Assembly (NCBI GenBank): GCA_030760725.1 | Contig: JASWHV010000002.1 | Coordinates: 59,451,900-59,515,899 of the forward strand | Length of the DNA stretch: 64,000 bases | DNA from: Neostapfia colusana | Taxonomy: Eukaryota > Streptophyta > Magnoliopsida > Poales > Poaceae | Direction: 5' to 3' | In this document: positions 33,239 to 44,002 of the stretch, in pieces | Layout of the letters: each line of letters opens with the position of its first letter | Numbering within the stretch: position 1 is the first letter of the stretch | Notes under the pieces: model-generated | What the model saw: only the letters and a program-made list of their open reading frames with translations | Databases searched by the model: none | Told to the model about the DNA's origin: nothing | Program-made: the position numbers and the translations under genes

Positions 33239-33508
33239 GTGTGCGAACTACCGTCAACATGCCTGTGGAGATAAAGATTGGAGCCTGCTGTTTAGTTATT
33301 TCCGCTGTCGTTTAGAGACTTCTGCTGCAAGAATAAGTTAGAGATTCATGAATGAGAGTTTGAGTCATTGTAATAAAGTACTTAAACACTATTTATTTGT
33401 AGTTATATTCTGAATTCTGTTTGTGGATTACATGTGTATGTGTGATGAACATCCTAGGCACACATATGCATTCACTTGGTTCTATTTTCGGAACTCGGTG
33501 TCACAGAT

Positions 33509-33520
33509 TGGTATCAGAGT
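33509..33520 (+). promoter_or_regulatory. Primer binding site of element D
   Basis: TGGTATCAGAGT, three bases after the 5' LTR. It is the initiator Met-tRNA type with one change at the end. Confidence 0.85.
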
Positions 33521-33777
33521 CACGTTGACTGTAGGATGCAAGTCTAGGTAGAATGGACACTCTAAACGTATAGGAACACCCCTCTAAACAATTATTTTTG
33601 AAAATTGCTTGCTGCTGCACTTTACTTGTCAACTCAGCCACCGCAAACTGCTATTTTCAGCGCTTCTTTTCTTCTTTTTCTTGTGGGCAGCCACACTTTC
33701 TGTTTTCTTTCTTCGTAGCTCCTGAAGTCTTGGAGTTATTTTCTTCTTCTCTAAAGTTTCTCATGTCTTATTTATAG

Positions 33778-34752
33778 ATGCTGGTGACTAGGAACACAAC
33801 ACACATAAGGACTCGTCCACCACCACTTGGGAGTGCACTTAACCCCATTGAGGTGTCCGATGGACCATATTGGGAGTAGGTGAAGATGGAACCTCATGAG
33901 GAATATGAGGTCAGTAGCTCTATGCATGAGGAATAGGATCCGGAAGAGGTAGAATAATTCGAGGATGAAATGGAAGATGATCCACAAGAGCAGCATTGGT
34001 ATGCACCTCAGGAGGAGTTTCATGCGGGCTTACAACTAGCGGAGCCTCATGAAGCTATGTCGGAAGGAGATGAATCCGAACAGGAGCCACCCCTTGCTGA
34101 GGACGAGAATGAAGGTGATGAACGGGTAAACTGTTCGGTTCAAGAATTCCGATCCGACGGAATGGAAGGAGGACACATATCCAAGGAGCCTACAGAATTT
34201 CTTGATGGCTGCAGCTTATACCTGGAGTATCTCCTCAAGAAAGTCCCTCGTCTAGGACATGAAGAGTGGAAGGCTGAAGTAACCATCCTATATAACGGTA
34301 AGGTTGTCACTCGGCACTTCGCACCCACATGGAGAGCTACAAGGGCAGAAGCTATCGATGCTGCTGCATGAGATGCACTCACCGGACTGTGCTACGCCTT
34401 CCGTGAGCAGCTTGATAACACTACTTTTGAGCTGCAACCGTATCGGAAGAGTGGTACAAGGGAGATCATTGGACCCCATGTAACAGCTCTTTCCAACCCA
34501 CAAGTTGCTGACAAGTCTCAGAGGTTGCTGGTGGAGTTAGGAAACCGCTATGCAAGCGCACAAGAAGAGATCCGTTACCTCCGCAAGAAGCTGTATTTGC
34601 TGGAGAATCAAGAGGAGACTTGTGCCAACGCGGGAACAAATGGAGCACCAGCATCATCTATCCCTACATGGACTGCCGACTCACCATGGCGTGCGCCCAT
34701 GTATGGACCACCCCCGTCACACAGCGAGAACAGCACCGGTTCTCACGATTAA
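33778..34752 (+). pseudogene. Element D extra ORF (aORF): possible dsRNA-binding-like protein
   Basis: One frame of 324 codons starts with ATG (MLVTRNTTHIRTRPPP) after the leader. Four in-frame stops interrupt it (33877, 33934, 33955, 34369); the last (GCA TGA) corresponds to a Trp codon in element I. Residues 30-130 are strongly acidic. Residues 140-205 hold LYLEYLLKKV, EEWKAEVTILYNGKVV and RATRAEAIDAAA, a helix, strands, then Ala-rich helix order like a double-stranded-RNA-binding domain. Residues 245-281 are a coiled coil (YASAQEEIRYLRKKLYLLE). Homologues are in A (1-176) and I (20084-20863). The role is unknown; an RNA-binding or packaging role is inference. Confidence 0.65.
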
Positions 34753-35064
34753 GTCTAAGTTTCCCATTGAATAAAGCTGTAACAGGAACATTTAGATTGT
34801 AGTAGCTTGAATAAGACTGGTGTGCTGAAATTTCATGGTGATTATTTATATTTGTGTGCTTGGCGTGAGTTGTGGAACGCTTCGCCGAATGTCCACGTCC
34901 ACACATAGTACAGAGATGTGATATGATTTGACACTTCTTCACATCCTCATATAGGCTGAAATTAATAAAATAAGTTGCTTAGTTCATACACCTTGATGCA
35001 TATAGTTGGGAAATCACTTCTTTAAATTCTGAATCCTATTCCGAGAGTAAGCATTAAAATAAGG
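34753..35064. other. Linker of element D containing the gag-protease deletion junction
   Basis: Non-coding, nearly colinear with 177-505 of element A. The run GTAAGCATTAAAATAAGG leads directly into protease sequence (LANLIVLD), skipping gag and the catalytic half of protease. Confidence 0.65.
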
Positions 35065-36640
35065 GGGGCAGACTTTCTTGCCAACCTTATTGTCTTGGAT
35101 TTCCAAGGGATTGACATAATACTTGGAATGGATTGGTTAAGAAAGCACAACGGAGTGATTCAATGTGCTGAGATGATCGTGCAGTTGACAAGTGAGCACA
35201 GTACTCGTATTGAGTTTAAGGCAGCCCAACCGGAAACCGAGAAGGCAGCGTTGAACCACGTCGAAGAAGCGACATTGGAAAGCATTCCGGTGGTTCAAGA
35301 ATATTCAGATGTGTTCCCGGAAGAACTTTCAGGTATGCCACCTGACCGGGACATTGAATTTGCCATTGATTTAGTACCCGGAACTGCACCTATAGCGAAG
35401 AGGTCATATAGGATGCCCGCTAATGAACTAGTGGAGCTTAAGAAGCAAATTCAGGAGCAGCTAGAAAAGGGTTTTATACGCCCAAGCTCGTCACCATGGG
35501 GAGCCCCCGTGCTCTTCGTAGACAAGAAGGATGGGACCCAAAGGATGTGTGTGGATTATAGATCTCTCAATGAGGTGACGATCAAGAATAAATACCTGCT
35601 GCCCCATATTGAGGACCTGTTCAACCAAATGAAAGGTGCCCAAATTTTCTCCAAGATTGATCTTCGGTCGGGATATTTCCAGCTGAAGATTAAGCCCTCC
35701 GACATACCCAAGACTGCATCTGGAACACGGTATGGTTCGTATGAATATACCGTTATGTCTTTTGGGTTAACGAATGCACCCACATACTTTATGTACGTCA
35801 TGAATAAGGTCTTCATGGAGTACTTCGACAAGTTCGCCATGGTTTTATCGACGACATCATGGTGTATTCGAAAAACGAGCAAGAACATGAAGAACACTTG
35901 AGGTTGACATTGCAGAAACCGTGAGAGCATCAATTGTATGTCAAGTTCAGCAAGTGTCAGTTTTGGCTAAAGGAGATATCATTCCTAGGCCACATTATCT
36001 CCGAAGGAGAAGTGTCGGTTGATCCCGGAAAAGTGGGAGATATTATGATGTGGAATCAACCGAAGAATGTGAGAGATATTAGGAGTTTCCTTGCGATGGC
36101 TGGATACTGCCGCCGGTTCATCAAGGATATCTCCAAAATAGCGAAGTTTATGACTGAATCGCTAATGAAGGGGAAAGCATTTCAGTGGACACCAGCGTGT
36201 CAAGACAGCTTTGAAGAACTAAAGAAGAGATTAACAACAGCACCAGTTTTGGTATTGCAGGTTTTGATATATTTCGACATATATTGTGACGCATCAAGAC
36301 AAGGGCTTGAATGTGTGCTCATGCAAGAAGGACAAGTGGTAGCCTATGCGTCGAGACAACTAAAGAAACATGAGCTGAATTACCCCACACATGACATTGT
36401 CTTGCAGCCGTAGTACATGCCTTGAAGATTTGGAGGCATTATATCCTTGGCCACCGATGTGAGATTTATACGGATCACAAAAGCCTCAAGTATATATTCA
36501 CGCAAACAGATCTGAATTTGAGGCAACATCGATGGTTGGAACTCATCGAGGATTATGATGTTGGAATCAACTATCACCCAGGAAAGGCCAATGTAGTAGC
36601 TGATGCGTCGAGCCGAAAGAGAGCATGTCACCAACTCACG
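35065..36640 (+). pseudogene. Element D pol: protease tail, reverse transcriptase, RNase H (5' portion)
   Basis: 35095-35901 is open from the protease tail (GIDIILGMDWL) through RT: PSSSPWGAPV, DGTQRMCVDYRSLNE, KIDLRSGYFQLKI, FGLTNAP. A one-base loss near 35846 shifts the frame exactly at the catalytic Asp-Asp (ATCGACGAC is still present). RT thumb and RNase H follow at 35934-36413 (FDIYCDASRQGLE) and 36422-36640 (YTDHKSLKYIFTQ, HPGKANVVADA). The gene stops at TCACG where the E LTR begins. The next codons are found inverted at 46688. Confidence 0.85.
36636..36640. repeat. Target duplication TCACG, first copy
   Basis: TCACG ends the D pol fragment. Its reverse complement CGTGA (46684-46688) precedes the G LTR. 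Together they are the two sides of one LTR insertion, now separated by an inversion. Confidence 0.8.
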
Positions 36641-36949
36641 TGTGACGCCTCATTTCTGTGGAAAACCACGGAACCGAGAACTGATGCATATGTGTGCCCA
36701 GGATGTTCATCACACATACATATATCATCCACAAACTGAATTCATAATATATATAACCACGAATAACAGGGTTTATTACAACGTCTCGTGAGTCTTGGAC
36801 TCATGCTAACATTGGAAGTCTTATCTAAGCAGCGGAAGTCTAAATCTACCAACGGAAGTCTTTATTCTAGTGTGGAAGCAATCTAAGCAGCAGCAGTGGC
36901 TCCATCTCTACTCCATCCCCACAGGCAATGTTGAGGACAGATTACACGC

Positions 36950-38333
36950 CTAAGACTCCACTTGGTCTTCATAGTAATCTTCTCCTGTAGCTGATGACGA
37001 AGTAATAATGCAAGTTTGAGTACAATGATGTACTCAGCAAGTGCGGGAAAGTATGATGTGTAGCTTACAACAAGGAAGGTATAAAAAGGCTCAATGCAGA
37101 AAGCAAAGTTTATTTCTCAAAAAAGATAAAAACATCAACTTAACTTTAAATGAATGTAATCGCAACATGTATTAAAATACCAACAACCATATTATGTTCA
37201 TCATTTTCCATGTCTCAACCAGACATTAATCTTTTTCATCTTTGCTCAAGAATACCTTCTCGTATTCGCTACCATCTAACGAATACCATCTCGTATTCGA
37301 TACCATTTCATCTCATAAACAATTCCATCTCACACCGAGACCAATCTCGTTGCCATGACTCAACAGTCATGCAGCCAATCTTATCACCCGGACTCAACAG
37401 TCTCGAAAACCAAACCATAACCATCACCAAAAAACCATAACCATAATAAAAAACCATCCCAACTAATCATGTGATTTGTCCAGGTGCTAGTGATCGTAAG
37501 CTCGGCTATCATGAGAGTTTTATACTCTGCAGAGTTTGTACCACTTTACCCACAAGTTTGTGATTTCGTCACCCGTCGGCGACTGCAGAACCTCCATTAT
37601 ACCAGTACACAACTGTCGGTGTATGGCCAAGAGATCACAAAATAGTATTTACAAAGGGGTTACTAGATGTATGGACTCACTAAGGTTTCACCGGCAAGCA
37701 AGAATCTCCAATTCTCCCACCCACAGGCCCCCTCTTGTGCCATCCAGTTCCTAGGGCAGTCCTCACTCGACTCCCATTCCCCGCGCCTTCCACGGTCCAT
37801 AACAATCTAGCAACTTACCTAATTACTCAGCTAAGCCGCACCCATACTTGGCCTTGTGGTGGCACTGTTATCCTAGCATGGCTGGCATGAACCGGTCCTT
37901 AGATCTACGGCAAGTAAACCACCATCTCATTCCACCTCATTCACAAACCCAAGCTTGCCTAGATCTCCCTCCGATCCATGTTCATTAACAACATCAAGTT
38001 CTCATTATCATTACGAGTGCAGTTAGTTAGACACATCTATCTCGCTTCTCAAAATCCCGTGGACTCAGCGAAGCATGAAAGAAAAAACCATACCCGACTC
38101 AAATAACTTTCCAGGTGACAAGGGTGGCTATCAAAACTAGTAAACTCCTATGAAAGGGTTTCCCATCATGTTTGACTCAAGAAGTCACACCTTTTCGCAA
38201 CAAAACAGTTTTCCCAAACATAGGATCAATATGGTCAAGGGGCACTTGCCTTGTTCTTGCGGTTCCTGTTGCTCTTGGATCTCGAAACCTTGTTGTTGCA
38301 GCTCGTCGTAGACAGCTCCCTGAGCTTGTCCTT
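36950..38333 (-). CDS. LTR micro-ORF, E copy: acidic exons 2 and 3
   Basis: Exon 2 is 38333-38250, after GTATAG. It reads QAQGAVYDELQQQGFE and ends QEPQEQ, then GC donor AG|GCAAGT. Intron 2 is 38249-36991, ending CATCAG. Exon 3 is 36990-36950 (TGEDYYEDQVES, TAG), in phase 1. An AATAAA signal lies at 36772-36777. Exon 1 probably ends near 38650. The homologous start position reads GTG and a TGA interrupts the presumed exon 1 near 38702. Confidence 0.55.
37018..37035 (-). promoter_or_regulatory. Conserved intronic hairpin, LTR E
   Basis: GAGTACA-TCAT-TGTACTC on the minus strand is a 7-bp stem with an added A-T pair compared with X1 and C-G in family I. Confidence 0.65.
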
Positions 38334-38837
38334 CTATACACGATCAAGCACATATAGGATTCATAACAATCAATACCATGCACAAACATTAACCAAATGC
38401 GATGATGCATATGCATGCAAATCCTATGACACAGTTTTTTATTAGATCAGTTTGTACGTGTTTTTGCATGTTTGCATGGCTTTTATGATGAACAGAGGTG
38501 TAAAGATCAATTGTGGACGTGGCGATGATCTTGACTTTAGATCAAACCGATCAACACGTGATCTGTCCACGAAAAAGATTCTATTCAAAAAAATTGAAGA
38601 ACAGATGCAAAGAAAACGTGATGATGTCGTAAGGTGGTATTGGAGACCTACCTTACGTTCTTCTTGGTCTCGGGGTCCTTCTCCTAGCAAGATAGATCAT
38701 CGGGGCTCTCTTCCGGTGATCTCCGGTGACTGAACTCCGGCGAAGGGGTTCACTCGGCGAGCTGGGGCTAGGGCTCTAAGTTGTCGGCTCAGGAGGTGGA
38801 AAAGAAGTTTGTGGTTGCGGCCAAAGGTTTTTGGTTT

Positions 38838-38845
38838 TATTTATA
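38838..38845 (-). promoter_or_regulatory. TATA box, LTR E
   Basis: TATAAATA on the minus strand in the context CCGGTTATAAAT, the same as in LTR G (47877-47884). Confidence 0.65.
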
Positions 38846-38989
38846 ACCGGGAAGAGAAGAGTTCTAATCTGATTATACTTCGAATAAGAGCCCCATTCAA
38901 ACTGTTTTTGGATCTTAACAACTTATCTTTAGTTGATTTGGTGCGGTAGCAATGTGGAATTCGTGTCGGTTTCCTCAGTACCTGGGATT

Positions 38990-39960
38990 CCCACGCGTAC
39001 AGAAGCAAAAATCGCTTCAGAACTCGTTACCTTCGCGACGGTGAGCTCTGGAAGCTCCACGTGTCCTGCGGGAACCTGGGCTCCCTTTTCCGCAGAGACA
39101 AGCTCAGGTTGGGCCGCGTGTCAGGCGGGCGGGACCTCCCTCTCCCTCAGAGGTGAGCTCCGCATGCGCCACGCGTCCTGGCGGGCGGGGCCTCCCCTCT
39201 CAACAGAGGCAAGCTCCGCGTGCGCCACGTGTCTGGTAGGTCGGGATCTCCCCTCTCAACATAGGCGAGCTCCGCGAATGCCACGTGTCAGTTCCGGACC
39301 TCCCCTCTCTTCGGAGGTGGATCTTGGGGTGCCATGTGTCAGTGCCGGACCTCCCCTCTCTTTGGAGGTAGCTCCGGATGTGCCACGTGTCCTAACAGCG
39401 CTAGACTTCCTTTCTGCTCGGAGACGAGCTCCGAGGTTGACACATGTCCAACAGTGATGGACCTCCCGGAGGTAATCTCCGGAGGTGACACGTGTCCGAT
39501 AGTGTCGGACCTCCTGGAGGTGAGCTTCGGAGGTGACACGTGTCCGATAGTGTCGGATCTCCCGGAGGTGAGCTCCGGAGGTGACACGTGTCCAATAGGA
39601 CCGGACCTCTCGGAGGTGTGCTCCGAGAGCGACACGTGTCTGGCGGGGCCGGACCTCTCGGAGGTGAGCTCCGAGAGCGACAAGTATCCCGCGTGGCTGG
39701 TCCTCTCTTTTCCGTGGGAACTAGCTCCGGTGACGACACGTGTCCTGCGGGACTGGCCTCGCTCCTTCCACAGAGGCTAGCACCAGGGGCAACACGTGTC
39801 CCATGGGGTCGGACCTCTTCCCCTTTGCGGGGATGAGCCCCGAGCCTGGCACGTAGCCAGTTTAGCGGCGGACCTCTCCCCATTGTGGGGATGAGGTCCG
39901 AAGGCGCCACGTGGCCAGCGAGCCGTGGGTATTGCCTTCGGCGCTCTCTGTGAACTGGAA
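38990..39960 (-). repeat. CACGTGTC (G-box) tandem array in U3 of LTR E
   Basis: Sixteen or seventeen units of about 45-60 bp, each pairing GGACCTCC..GGAGGTGAGCTCCGGAG with GACACGTGTC or a variant. CACGTG is the plant G-box core bound by bZIP and bHLH factors. The block lies upstream of the TATA box. Long frames in both directions across it come from the repeat. Confidence 0.85.
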
Positions 39961-40071
39961 TTGGCTCTTTTTGGCTATCTTTTTAATATTTTCTCTGTTT
40001 CTACTTATTTTAAAATGTTTTCTACATATAAAATATGAATATATGCAGAAATAAAAAATGAGGGTGTCACA

Positions 40072-40092
40072 AATCTACCCCCCCCCCCTTAA
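40072..40092 (-). promoter_or_regulatory. Polypurine tract of pol fragment E
   Basis: On the minus strand TTTAAGGGGGGGGGGGTAGA runs into the LTR start TGTGACACCC. Confidence 0.75.
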
Positions 40093-41682
40093 ATTGAATC
40101 TCGCCCTCGAGATTCGTTAGTAGAGAATAGATGAGGAAACTCTGTCTTGATATCCCCCTCACACTCCCATGTAGCTTCTGCTTCTGTGTGATGGCTCCAT
40201 TGTACCTTGCACCATTGGATCACTTTGTTCCTTGTGACCCTTTCCTTTACGTCCAAAATTCAGACAGGGTGCTCTGCATAGGTCAGATCCCCTTGAAGTT
40301 CAAGTTCATCCATCAGTACTTGCTCTTCTGGTACTCTCAAGCACTTCTTGAGCTGGGATACATGAAACACGTCATGTACATCGGAGAGGTGCGTTGGGAG
40401 CTCTAGTTGATAGGCTACTTCTCCTCGCTTGTCCAAAATCTTAAACGGCCCGATGTAGCGAGGTGCTAGCTTGCCTTTGACGTTGAAACATCGTTGGCCA
40501 CGGATACGCGATACCTTAAGGTATACGAAGTCTCCTATTTCAAAAGTCAACTTCCTTCGCCTATTGTCCGCATAGCCTTTCTGTTGTGACTGAGCATCCT
40601 TCAAGTTCTCCCGTATTGTTTGGACTTGCTTCTCAGCCTCTTGTAGCACTTCTGGTCCAAACACTTGGTTCTCTCCGGTCTCATTCCAAAACAGCGGTGT
40701 CCTACACCGTCTACCATATAATGCTTCGAATGGCGACATCTTCAAGCTAAATTGATAGCTGTTGTTATAGTAGAATTCGGCGTACGTTAAACTCCTGTCC
40801 CAACTACGCCCATGTTTCAAGGCGCAAGCTCTCAACATGTCCTCCAAAATTTGGTTTGTCCTTTCGGTTTTGTCCATCAGTTTGTGGGTGGTAGGTGGAG
40901 CTAAAATCTAGTCGTGTACCCATAGCTTTCTGCAGCTTCCTCCAAAATCTAGAGGTAAACTGAGAACCCCGATCTGAGAGTATCCTCTTCGGGACTCCAT
41001 GGTGGCACAGGATTTGCTCCATGTACAGCTCGGCTAGATCTGCCACGCGGTACGTGGTTTTAACAAGAAAATGAGCTGTTTTCGTCAGTCGATCCATGGT
41101 AACCTAGATTGAGTCATAACCCAATCGAGTACGTAGTAATTCAATGATGAAATCCATACTGATGTCTTCCCACTTCCACTCGGGCACCTTCAAGGGTTGC
41201 AACAATCCAGCAGGTCTTTGATGTTCGGCCTTCACCCATTGGCAGGTGTCCCACAGGGCAACATACTCGGCTGTGTCCCTCTTCATACCATTCCACCAAT
41301 AACAAGTCTTCAGGTCCTTGTACATCTTGGTACTTCCGGGATGTATGGAATAAAGTGAGTCGTGTGCCTCTTTTAATATCGTGTCGCGGATGTGCTTCAT
41401 GTTAGGCACACAAATCCTTTTTCCTAGACAAAGCGTACCCTTCTCGTCTTCCTTGAAGTCCTTCTCTATTCCTTGCTGGATCCTTTCCTTGATCTCCTCA
41501 TCCGTAGATTGGCCATCCTTTATTTCTTGTTCCAATGATGAGTGGAGTTCCATTATTTCCATCTCGTTTAAGAAACCGAGATGTAACCGTTTGAACTCCT
41601 TGCGTAGCTCGGGCGGTAGCTCCCAAACCGTGAGATGGTGACATGCTCCCTTCCGGCTCAATGCATCGGCTACTCTAGATCT
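40093..41682 (-). pseudogene. Pol fragment E: RNase H end, integrase and chromodomain region
   Basis: Minus strand. It begins abruptly in the last RNase H residues (VADALSRKGACHHL, 41682) and runs through the HHCC domain (41104-41661, where a Trp replaces the third ligand, WDTCQW). The integrase core follows in two frames (40804-41097: LSDRGSQF; 40260-40877: TERTNQILEDM, then FHVSQLKKCL). The chromodomain-like end (about 40100-40260) is disrupted. It joins LTR E through a normal polypurine tract. Upstream pol is missing; the sequence switches at 41683 into an X1 LTR. Confidence 0.8.
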
Positions 41683-42317
41683 CCATGATTACATGCCCAT
41701 TAACATCATCAAGATGTCATCATCATTATTCATATGAGTGCAGTAGATAGACATGTTTTATTTCAGCTTCCCGTATCCTGTGAATTAAAAAAAAAACAAC
41801 CATACCCAACTCATCAACTTTCCTGGCGACAAGGATGGTTAACAAAACTAGTAAAACTCCTATAAAAGGGTGTCCCATCAAATTGACTCAAGCATACGAG
41901 TTTTTGCAAACAAAACAGTTTCAAAACATGGGATCAATATGGTCAAGGGGAACTTGCCTTGCTCCCGTGGTTCTTGTTGTTCAAGCGTCTCGAAGTCTTG
42001 GTGCTGTAGTTCCTCGTAGATGGCCTCTTGAGCTTGTCCTTCTACTCACGATCACGCACATATAAAATTCACAGCAATCAATCATCATGCACAAACTTTA
42101 CTGAAGATGCAATGGAGTAGATGGATGCAAATCCTATGGTGCTGTTTTATTAAACCAGTTTGTACGTGTTCTTGCATTTTTTAATGGGTTTTCATGGGGT
42201 TTTATGATGAACAAGGGTGTAGGGTCAAGTGTGGACGTGGTGATGATCTTGACTCAAGATCTAGATCAATTCAACCATCAAAAATCGATCAAAACGCGAT
42301 CTGTCCACACATAAAAG

Positions 42318-44002
42318 TGAAAGTTGCCTAGAGGGGGGTGAATATGCTAATAAAATCTGAAATTAAAATAAAGAGCGAATAAAACCAGAGTGGGCCGGAC
42401 TAGTCCGGTATGAGGTCGGACTAGTCCGGTATAAGCCTACTTTGTGTTTTACGTTTTCTGTTAAGTTTGTTTGAGCTGAAAATATGTGGTAGTCAAATGA
42501 TGTCACAAATTTGTTGAGAATAATCAGATTGCAAAATAATAGAACAATTTGCAGAAAATAACACAATGAAAGTTTAACAAGTAATTCTAGTGAGAAAGTA
42601 AGATAGTAGAAAAGACAAGAGACCTGAATTATCCCGAGGTTCGATTCCACACAAGAACCTACGTCCTCGTTGAGGAGTCCACCAAGGACCGGGTCTTTTC
42701 TGACCCTTCCCTCACCGAGCGATCACTAAGATCAAGCCCGGGCTTTCTCACTATCAATCGAATGTGAATACAATGCTCTTAGGGGCTACTCACACTTTGA
42801 GGCTCCCTACACCAACCAAGCAGTTCTAGAATTCAAAGTACAACTGTTGAGAACTCAAAATAACAGTTAGAGTGCAAAAGAATCAAACCGAGAGCTCAAA
42901 CGTCGGTCACCACGTCTTTCCTCTCACAAAAACCGCTAACACCTTAAGATCCAATCTTAGGGGTCTAGAAGGTGAGGAAAGAGGCTTAAAAGAGCTCTAG
43001 GAATGAGTTTTCAACGCATGAGTTTGTGTATTTTTCATTCTCAGCCGGGGGGTCTCCTTTTATAGAAATCCCGGCATTTAGCCGCTACCAACTAAAGTCC
43101 GGACTAGTCCGGTCCCAACCCCGGACTAGTCCCATCTTGAGGGACCACTCACGTCACGGGTTACCAAATAAAGTTTTAGTGACCGTTGAATTCAAACGGT
43201 CATGAAACCCTGGACTAGTCCGGCCAAGAGCGGGCTAGTCCGATCTCAGTCAGGAACCTTTGTTCCGTATGAGAACGGACTAGTCTGGTAAGGGCGGACT
43301 AGTCCGGTCTTACCAGACTTAGTCTTAAAGACTCTCTCAACTGGAGCTGCGGACTAGTCCAGCCATCCTCGGACTAGTCCGAGCTCACACAAGAACCTTT
43401 GTTCCGTCCTATTTTGGACTAGTCGGAAAAGATCGGACTAGTCCGGCCTGTGGAGCGGACTAGTCCGATGACACTCAGAGACTTCTTCTCCGGACCTAAG
43501 CGGCTTAGTCCGCTTAGCGGACTAGTCCGGCCTTCTGAGATTTAGTCTCAAAACGGCTCAGACTCACACAACAACGGACTAGTCCGGCCTTTATCGGACT
43601 AGTCCGAGCTTACTCAGGAACTCTTTGTCCGGTCTGAAACGGATTAGTCCGGTTCTTAACGAACTAGTTCGGCCATTTGTCCGGACAAGTCCGGTCTTCC
43701 CTTTTCTTCATGTCTATGACTACCTCATCTCGTGATTCTAACGTTCTATCCTTCGTTTGAGCTCTCTAGTGATTCTTAAGCACTCTAAAGGAGAAGACCC
43801 TATACACAACTAAAAAATGTGAAGATTAATAGAAAATGCTATTTTCAATTCTTCCAAGTCTTCTTCTTTTCCTTTTGCTTCTTGAGAGACTCCATATCCA
43901 TTTCTTTGATAAACACCTATGCTTATACTCAGTAGAAACTTATTAGCATCTTAATTGTCATCAATCAACCAAAACCACGGGGATTATCTAGATGTACTTT
44001 CA
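42318..44002. mobile_element. Insertion N: 1.7-kb TG..CA element, probably a solo LTR
   Basis: It is inserted in LTR F with a perfect 5-bp duplication AAAAG (42313-42317 and 44003-44007). Ends are TGAAAGT and ACTTTCA, exact inverted repeats of 7 bp. The start TGAAAGTTGCCTAGAGGGGG is distinctive. There is no coding region, primer site or polypurine tract. TG..CA ends with a 5-bp duplication fit a solo LTR, while the inverted ends leave a DNA transposon possible. It carries about 20 copies of a GGACTAGTCC palindrome. The family is not identified. Confidence 0.7.
42397..43692. repeat. Dispersed GGACTAGTCC palindromes inside N
   Basis: Thirteen exact copies of the 10-bp palindrome (for example 42397-42406 and 42418-42427) and about seven near copies (such as GGATTAGTCC and GGACAAGTCC at 43683-43692). 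Many occur as pairs about 20 bases apart, often flanked by CG on both sides. Confidence 0.85.

Larger units (their letters stand above)
30526..33505 (+). repeat. 5' LTR of element D (LTR family X1)
   Basis: This 2980-bp LTR runs from TGTAACACCC to GGTGTCACA. It contains the ATAGAAATGGAGAA array (30570-30965), a second array of AGGACTCTTTGGTT units (31165-31365) absent from A but present in F, a TATA box, two acidic micro-ORF exons, the hairpin and AATAAA at 33372-33377. Confidence 0.93.
30526..36640 (+). mobile_element. Element D, first half (second half inverted at 41683-46688)
   Basis: Chromovirus-type element inserted in the copia gene. In order: 5' LTR, Met-tRNA primer site, extra ORF, protease tail, RT and most of RNase H. 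It stops at TCACG (36636-36640), where an E-family LTR follows. Its missing integrase and 3' LTR appear to be the inverted segment called F. D lacks gag and the protease catalytic half, as A does. Confidence 0.85.
36641..40071 (-). repeat. LTR E (family X2) at the left border of the inversion
   Basis: This 3431-bp minus-strand LTR has plus-strand ends TGTGACGCC and GGGTGTCACA. A polypurine tract abuts its start (40072 onward), so on that side it acts as the 3' LTR of the pol fragment E. On the other side it abuts D pol with TCACG. Its R-U5 half is homologous to X1 (same GACCATATTGATCC, hairpin and exon region), but its U3 holds a different array. Confidence 0.9.

Noticed and set aside
34664..34942. 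Antisense frame of 92 codons also present at 88-363
   Set aside because: It is the complement of the extra ORF tail and linker. Conserved only because elements A and D are homologous there.
38933..39910. Long overlapping frames on both strands rich in Pro, Ser, Arg and Cys
   Set aside because: They lie in the CACGTGTC array of LTR E (and 46980-47601 in G). Open in several frames at once because of the repeat, with no domain.
42363..42650. 95-codon minus-strand frame in insertion N
   Set aside because: Low-complexity, ending in the palindrome repeat (SYRTSP repeats), with no domain. Not supported as a gene.
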